In this document: in pieces, positions 38,830-42,468 of the stretch
How positions within the stretch are numbered: the first letter of the stretch is position 1
Layout: each line of letters begins with the position of its first letter
Position numbers and translations under genes: made by a program
The notes under the pieces: model-generated
What the model saw: the letters and a program-made list of their open reading frames with translations, nothing else
Database searches by the model: none
What the model was told of the DNA's origin: nothing
Source of the DNA: Oxalobacteraceae bacterium UBA4003
GTDB lineage: Bacteria; Pseudomonadota; Gammaproteobacteria; Burkholderiales; Burkholderiaceae_D
Length of the DNA stretch: 42,468 bases
Assembly: GCA_002384815.1 (NCBI GenBank)
Contig: DGBN01000015.1
Span: 1-42,468 of the forward strand
Direction: 5' to 3'

Positions 38830-41739
38830 TTACAGCTTGACGAATTGCTCGCGCAGTTTTTCCAGTGTGGCGGAGAAGTTGGCCACGCGTTCCTTCTCTT
38901 GCGCCACCACTTGCGCCGGTGCGCGGGCCACGAAACTTTCATTGCCGAGCTTGGCATTGGCTTTGTTGATTTCGCCGTCCAGACGCGCGATTTCCTTACC
39001 CAGGCGTTCGCGTTCGGCGGCCACATCGATTTCCACTTTCAGCATCAGCTTGGTTGCGCCGACGATGGACACCGGTGCCGGCGATTCCGGCAGCTGCTCG
39101 GCAACATTGACCTCTGACAGCTTCGCCAATGCCTGCAGATACGGTGCGAACGATTGCAGGCGTGCTGCCTGTTCGGTATCGCCAGCTTCCATGATCAGCG
39201 GAACGCGCAAGGCCGGCGACAGTTGCATTTCGCCACGCAAATTGCGACAGGCGTCGGTCATGGCTTTCAATTCTGCCATCCAGTTTTCGGCCTGCTCATC
39301 CAGCTTGCCGGGTTGCGCTTCCGGATATGGCTGCATCATGATGGAGTCGCCAAGCGGATTCATTTTGTGACCGGCCAATGGTGCAACTGTTTGCCACAAT
39401 TGTTCGGTGATGAATGGAATGATGGGATGCGCCAGGCGCAGAATGGTTTCCAGTACGCGCAATAGCGTACGGCGCGTTGCACGTTGCTGTGCTTCGGTGC
39501 CGGTCTGGATCTGCACCTTGGCAACCTCCAGATACCAGTCGCAATATTCATCCCAGATGAATTGATACAGCGAGGAAGCGATATTGTCGAAGCGATAGTC
39601 GGCGAAACCTTTTGCAATATCCGCTTCGGTGCGCTGCAGTTTGGAAACAATCCAGCGATCTGCTTGCGAGAAGTCGGTGTAACCACCAGGCTCGCAATCG
39701 CCGACAGCGCATGGCGCATCGCGGAAGCCGCAATCCTGACCTTCGCAATTCATCAGCACGAAGCGGGTGGCATTCCACAGCTTGTTGCAGAAATTGCGAT
39801 AGCCTTCGCAACGATGCAAATCGAAATTGATGTTGCGACCCAGCGAAGCATAACTCGCCATCGTGAAGCGCAAGGCATCGGTGCCGTAGGCGGCGATGCC
39901 GCTCGGGTATTCCTTGCGCGTGGCTTTTTCTATGCTGGCGGCCTGCTTCGGATTCATCAGTCCAACCGTGCGTTTGGCGACCAGGTCTTCGACGCTGATG
40001 CCGTCGATCAGATCGATAGGATCGAGCGTGTTGCCTTTCGACTTGGACATTTTCTGTCCGCTGCTGTCGCGGATCAGGCCATGCACATACACGGTGTTGA
40101 ACGGGACCTTGCCGGTGAAGTGCGTGGTCATCATGACCATGCGCGCGACCCAGAAGAAGATGATGTCGAAACCGGTGACGAGTACCGACGATGGCAGGAA
40201 GTTCTTGAAGTCCGGCGTTTCGATGTTATCAATCCCCGGCCAGCCCAGTGTGGAAAACGGCACCAGCGCGGAAGAGAACCATGTATCGAGCACGTCTTCG
40301 TCGCGTGTCAGCGGGCCGTTATAGCCTTGCGCTGCAGCCTTGGTTTTTGCTTCCTCTTCATTGCGTGCGACATAGGCTTTTCCTTCGTTGTCGTACCACG
40401 CCGGGATTTGGTGGCCCCACCATAGTTGGCGCGAAATACACCAGTCCTGAATATTGTTGAGCCACTGGTTGTAGGTATTGGCCCAGTTTTCCGGTAGCAG
40501 TTTTACTTCGCCGCTGGCGACTTTTTCCAGAGCCACTTCTGTAATCGATTTGCCGGGGAAGTGCGTGCCTTCCGGTGCGGGTTTGCTCATTGCGACAAAC
40601 CATTGATCGGTCAGCATCGGTTCGATCACGGCATTCGTGCGGTCACCTCGCGGCACCATCAGTTTGTGCGGCTTGACCAGTTCCAGCAAATCTTGCGCGT
40701 CGAGATCGGCGACGATCTGCTTGCGCGCGGCGTACCTATCCATACCTTGATACGCGACAGGTGCATTTTCATTGATCTTGGCGTCCAGCGTCAGGATACT
40801 GATCTTGTCCAGGTTGTGGCGCTGGCCGACGGCGTAATCGTTGAAGTCATGTGCCGGCGTAATTTTTACGCAACCGGTGCCGAATTCCTTGTCGACGTAA
40901 TCGTCGGCAATGATGGGAATGGCGCGATCGCACAGCGGCAAGGTCAGCAGTTTTCCGACCAGATGGATATAACGTTCGTCAGTCGGGTCAACTGCAACGG
41001 CGACGTCACCCAGCATGGTTTCCGGACGTGTGGTGGCGACGACGATGAAGTTGCGCTCCTCCCATTCGGTGGTCTTGCCTTCTTCATCGAACGCGATCGG
41101 AAATTTGTAACTGGAGCCGTCCGCCAATGGATAGCGGATGTTCCACATGTGGCCATCTTCTTCTTCCGATACAACTTCCAGATCCGAGACAGCAGTGCCG
41201 AGCACCGGATCCCAGTTGACCAGACGCTTGCCGCGATAGATCAAGCCCTGCTCGACCAGGCGCACGAAGACTTCGGTGACAACTTTCGAGCGCGGTTCAT
41301 CCATCGTGAAGTATTCACGACTCCAGTCCGGCGAAGTGCCAAGGCGGCGCATCTGGCCGGTAATGGTGGAGCCGGATTTTTCTTTCCATTCCCAGACTTT
41401 CTCGATGAATTTTTCGCGCCCCAGATCGTGGCGCGTGATTTTTTGCGCGTCGAGCTGGCGTTCAACCACGATCTGCGTGGCGATACCGGCATGATCCGTG
41501 CCCGGTATCCATGCCGTGTTGAAGTTGCGCATGCGATGATAGCGCGTCAAACCGTCCATGATGGTCTGGTTGAAGCCGTGCCCCAGATGCAGGGTGCCGG
41601 TTACGTTAGGCGGCGGTAACTGAATGCTGAAGGATGGTTTGTCGGCATCGGTAGTGGCGGTGTAATATCCGCGCTTCTCCCATTCTGTGCGCCAGAACGC
41701 TTCTATATCGGCAGGATCGAAAGACTTGGCTAATTCCAT
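38830..41739 (-). CDS. valS: valyl-tRNA synthetase
   Basis: This 969-residue class I synthetase charges tRNA-Val and edits mischarged Thr. The HIGH motif is in PPPNVTGTLHLGHG (about residues 42-55), the KMSKS motif KMSKSKGN at about 563. The editing domain includes TTRPETMLGDVAVAVDP. The anticodon-binding domain contains CDWYLEVAK. The C-terminal coiled coil (about 895-969) that clamps tRNA is complete and ends in LREQFVKL. The start ATG 41739 has no Shine-Dalgarno; a T/C-rich leader lies upstream. The gene is divergent from thiS. Confidence 0.97.
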   Translation of the reverse strand: MELAKSFDPADIEAFWRTEWEKRGYYTATTDADKPSFSIQLPPPNVTGTLHLGHGFNQTIMDGLTRYHRMRNFNTAWIPGTDHAGIATQIVVERQLDAQKITRHDLGREKFIEKVWEWKEKSGSTITGQMRRLGTSPDWSREYFTMDEPRSKVVTEVFVRLVEQGLIYRGKRLVNWDPVLGTAVSDLEVVSEEEDGHMWNIRYPLADGSSYKFPIAFDEEGKTTEWEERNFIVVATTRPETMLGDVAVAVDPTDERYIHLVGKLLTLPLCDRAIPIIADDYVDKEFGTGCVKITPAHDFNDYAVGQRHNLDKISILTLDAKINENAPVAYQGMDRYAARKQIVADLDAQDLLELVKPHKLMVPRGDRTNAVIEPMLTDQWFVAMSKPAPEGTHFPGKSITEVALEKVASGEVKLLPENWANTYNQWLNNIQDWCISRQLWWGHQIPAWYDNEGKAYVARNEEEAKTKAAAQGYNGPLTRDEDVLDTWFSSALVPFSTLGWPGIDNIETPDFKNFLPSSVLVTGFDIIFFWVARMVMMTTHFTGKVPFNTVYVHGLIRDSSGQKMSKSKGNTLDPIDLIDGISVEDLVAKRTVGLMNPKQAASIEKATRKEYPSGIAAYGTDALRFTMASYASLGRNINFDLHRCEGYRNFCNKLWNATRFVLMNCEGQDCGFRDAPCAVGDCEPGGYTDFSQADRWIVSKLQRTEADIAKGFADYRFDNIASSLYQFIWDEYCDWYLEVAKVQIQTGTEAQQRATRRTLLRVLETILRLAHPIIPFITEQLWQTVAPLAGHKMNPLGDSIMMQPYPEAQPGKLDEQAENWMAELKAMTDACRNLRGEMQLSPALRVPLIMEAGDTEQAARLQSFAPYLQALAKLSEVNVAEQLPESPAPVSIVGATKLMLKVEIDVAAERERLGKEIARLDGEINKANAKLGNESFVARAPAQVVAQEKERVANFSATLEKLREQFVKL

Positions 41740-41768
41740 GATTTTGAAAGAATTGAATCGAATCGAGC

Positions 41769-41796
41769 ATTATAAGTGACGATGCGCCATGCATCG
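41769..41796 (-). promoter_or_regulatory. candidate valS promoter with inverted repeat
   Basis: On the minus strand TATAAT occupies 41774-41769, 30 bases before valS. The -35 region is poor but covered by a perfect inverted repeat CGATGC/GCATCG (41780-41785 and 41791-41796). A regulator could bind there, or the repeat could be chance. Confidence 0.45.
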
Positions 41797-41953
41797 CCCG
41801 GGATGCAGGTAAATGGTAGAATTCTGATCTCCGCTGATGGATACAAGCCTTAACTTTTATGCAAGAGATGGCTATTCCTGCAGGATAAAATTATTTTTGC
41901 TCCGATTTGTTCCAAGTCAGGCGAGCACATCACCCATTGAAAATAGTGAAGCG

Positions 41954-42157
41954 ATGATGGAAATCGAATTAAACGGAGCTGCGCACCAGTTGCCAGCGAA
42001 TCAGAATGTGGAAGAACTGATTGCCGGCCTGTCGCTGGCCGGCAAGGCCGTGGCGGTGGCGGTCAATCGTGAAATAGTGCCGCGCAGCGCCTGGGCACAA
42101 CGACAGTTGCAGGCAGCTGATCGCGTTGATGTTGTACGCGCCATCGGTGGCGGCTGA
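41954..42157 (+). CDS. thiS: sulfur carrier protein ThiS
   Basis: This 67-residue ubiquitin-like protein carries sulfur as a C-terminal thiocarboxylate for thiazole synthesis by ThiG. The Gly-Gly end (RAIGGG) is present. IELNGAAHQLPANQNVEELI and VAVNREIVPRSAW are typical of ThiS. ATG 41954 and ATG 41957 are both possible; the ribosome site is weak (GTGAAG). The frame continues upstream to 41837, but that part has no similarity and is not needed. ThiG follows after a 158-base gap. No TPP riboswitch motif is visible upstream. Confidence 0.93.
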   Translation: MMEIELNGAAHQLPANQNVEELIAGLSLAGKAVAVAVNREIVPRSAWAQRQLQAADRVDVVRAIGGG

Positions 42158-42253
42158 TTGCCTGGCTGCGACCCATGGTTTTAACCAGCGTGAAATGAAT
42201 ATGGGGAACCAACCGTTTCCTCAATGTTTAAGATTGCTTACTTTAATTTGAAT

Positions 42254-42288
42254 GCGGTTTGCGTCACATCTGCATGACGCCTGACCGC
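42254..42288. repeat. two-step hairpin between thiS and thiG
   Basis: GCGGT (42254-42258) pairs with ACCGC (42284-42288). Just inside, GCGTCA (42261-42266) pairs with TGACGC (42275-42280) over an 8-base loop. The internal loop is TT/CTG. It ends 27 bases before the thiG ATG. No U-tract follows, so it is probably not a simple terminator. Confidence 0.5.
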
Positions 42289-42315
42289 CTTGGCATCCCG
42301 ATATCAGAAATCTCC

Positions 42316-42468
42316 ATGACTACTCAAGCATTCCCTGACGCACCCTTCGTCATCGCCGGCACCACCTATCGCTCGCGCTTGCTGGTCGGTAGCGGCAAAT
42401 ACAAGGATTTGCCCGAAACGCGGGCAGCCAGCCTGGCCAGCGGTGCACAAATCGTCACCGTCGCGATT
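42316..42468 (+). CDS. thiG: thiazole synthase ThiG, N-terminal part (cut by window end)
   Basis: The first 51 codons are present and the frame is still open at the window edge. FVIAGTTYRSRLLVGSGKYK and the following ETRAASLASGAQIVTVAI match the start of ThiG, which builds the thiazole ring of thiamine from dehydroglycine, deoxyxylulose phosphate and ThiS-bound sulfur. ATG 42316 (MTTQAFPDAP) has AGAAATCTCC upstream, so no strong ribosome site. It is the natural partner of thiS just upstream. Confidence 0.93.
   Translation, partial: MTTQAFPDAPFVIAGTTYRSRLLVGSGKYKDLPETRAASLASGAQIVTVAI

Noticed and set aside
41740..41953. TPP riboswitch before thiS
   Set aside because: The conserved CTGAGA and related core segments are not found.
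41837..41953. Longer ThiS protein from ATG 41837
   Set aside because: ThiS proteins are about 66 residues, and the extension has no similarity and unusual composition.

Overview
The window looks like core chromosome of a betaproteobacterium of the order Burkholderiales, family Oxalobacteraceae (Herminiimonas/Janthinobacterium type). This rests on the protein sequences (Burkholderiales-type porins, a Coq7 quinone hydroxylase, a dusB-fis pair, an erpA-anmK-M23 peptidase-tyrS block), on moderate GC and on typical operon orders. The species is inferred, not proven. I see no insertion sequence, prophage, integrase, plasmid function or CRISPR array. Almost every base belongs to a recognisable gene or a short intergenic gap.

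Layout. 1-640: a possible gene tail, tRNA-Thr(CGT) with its terminator, and an AT-rich gap full of small palindromes. 607-2192: a transcription unit with a strong promoter, a manganese (yybP-ykoY) riboswitch with a switchable terminator, a TerC/YjbE-type membrane protein and a universal stress protein. 2222-5607: glycerol kinase and an SMP-30/gluconolactonase-like protein on the minus strand, divergent from a GarR-like dehydrogenase. 5849-9542: an M20 amidohydrolase, FadD acyl-CoA ligase and an acyl-CoA thioesterase. 9720-14929: an Atm1-type ABC exporter, then a gltIJKL glutamate/aspartate importer behind a sigma-54-like promoter. 15027-17681: pyrC, a DUF3025 gene and a SEC-C/YkgJ cysteine-cluster protein. 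17855-20346: two porins in tandem. 20544-22833: coq7, an OsmC protein and the ribosomal pair rplM-rpsI.

23018-28351 holds argC, a membrane coiled-coil protein, a bactofilin and erpA on the plus strand, facing anmK and an M23 endopeptidase on the minus strand. 28501-33054: tyrS, dtd, a PEBP-family protein, a histidine phosphatase, dusB and fis. 33230-38699: purH behind a structured leader, ruvC-ruvA-ruvB, a YaiI-family protein and a 2-keto-4-pentenoate hydratase-like enzyme. 38830-42468: valS on the minus strand, divergent from thiS and the cut-off start of thiG.

How the parts may work together. The riboswitch should switch on TerC, and by read-through the stress protein, when Mn2+ is high. 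The bactofilin, the membrane coiled-coil protein and the nearby M23 peptidase could form a cell-wall-shaping group; this is inference from position. The glt operon appears to be under nitrogen-type (RpoN) control. No clearly new multi-gene system is visible. The points most worth checking are the Mn-riboswitch/stress-protein unit, the wall-shaping neighbourhood, the sigma-54 site before gltI, the terminator whose U-tract abuts the anmK start codon, the internal duplication in the second porin, and structured elements before purH and thiG.
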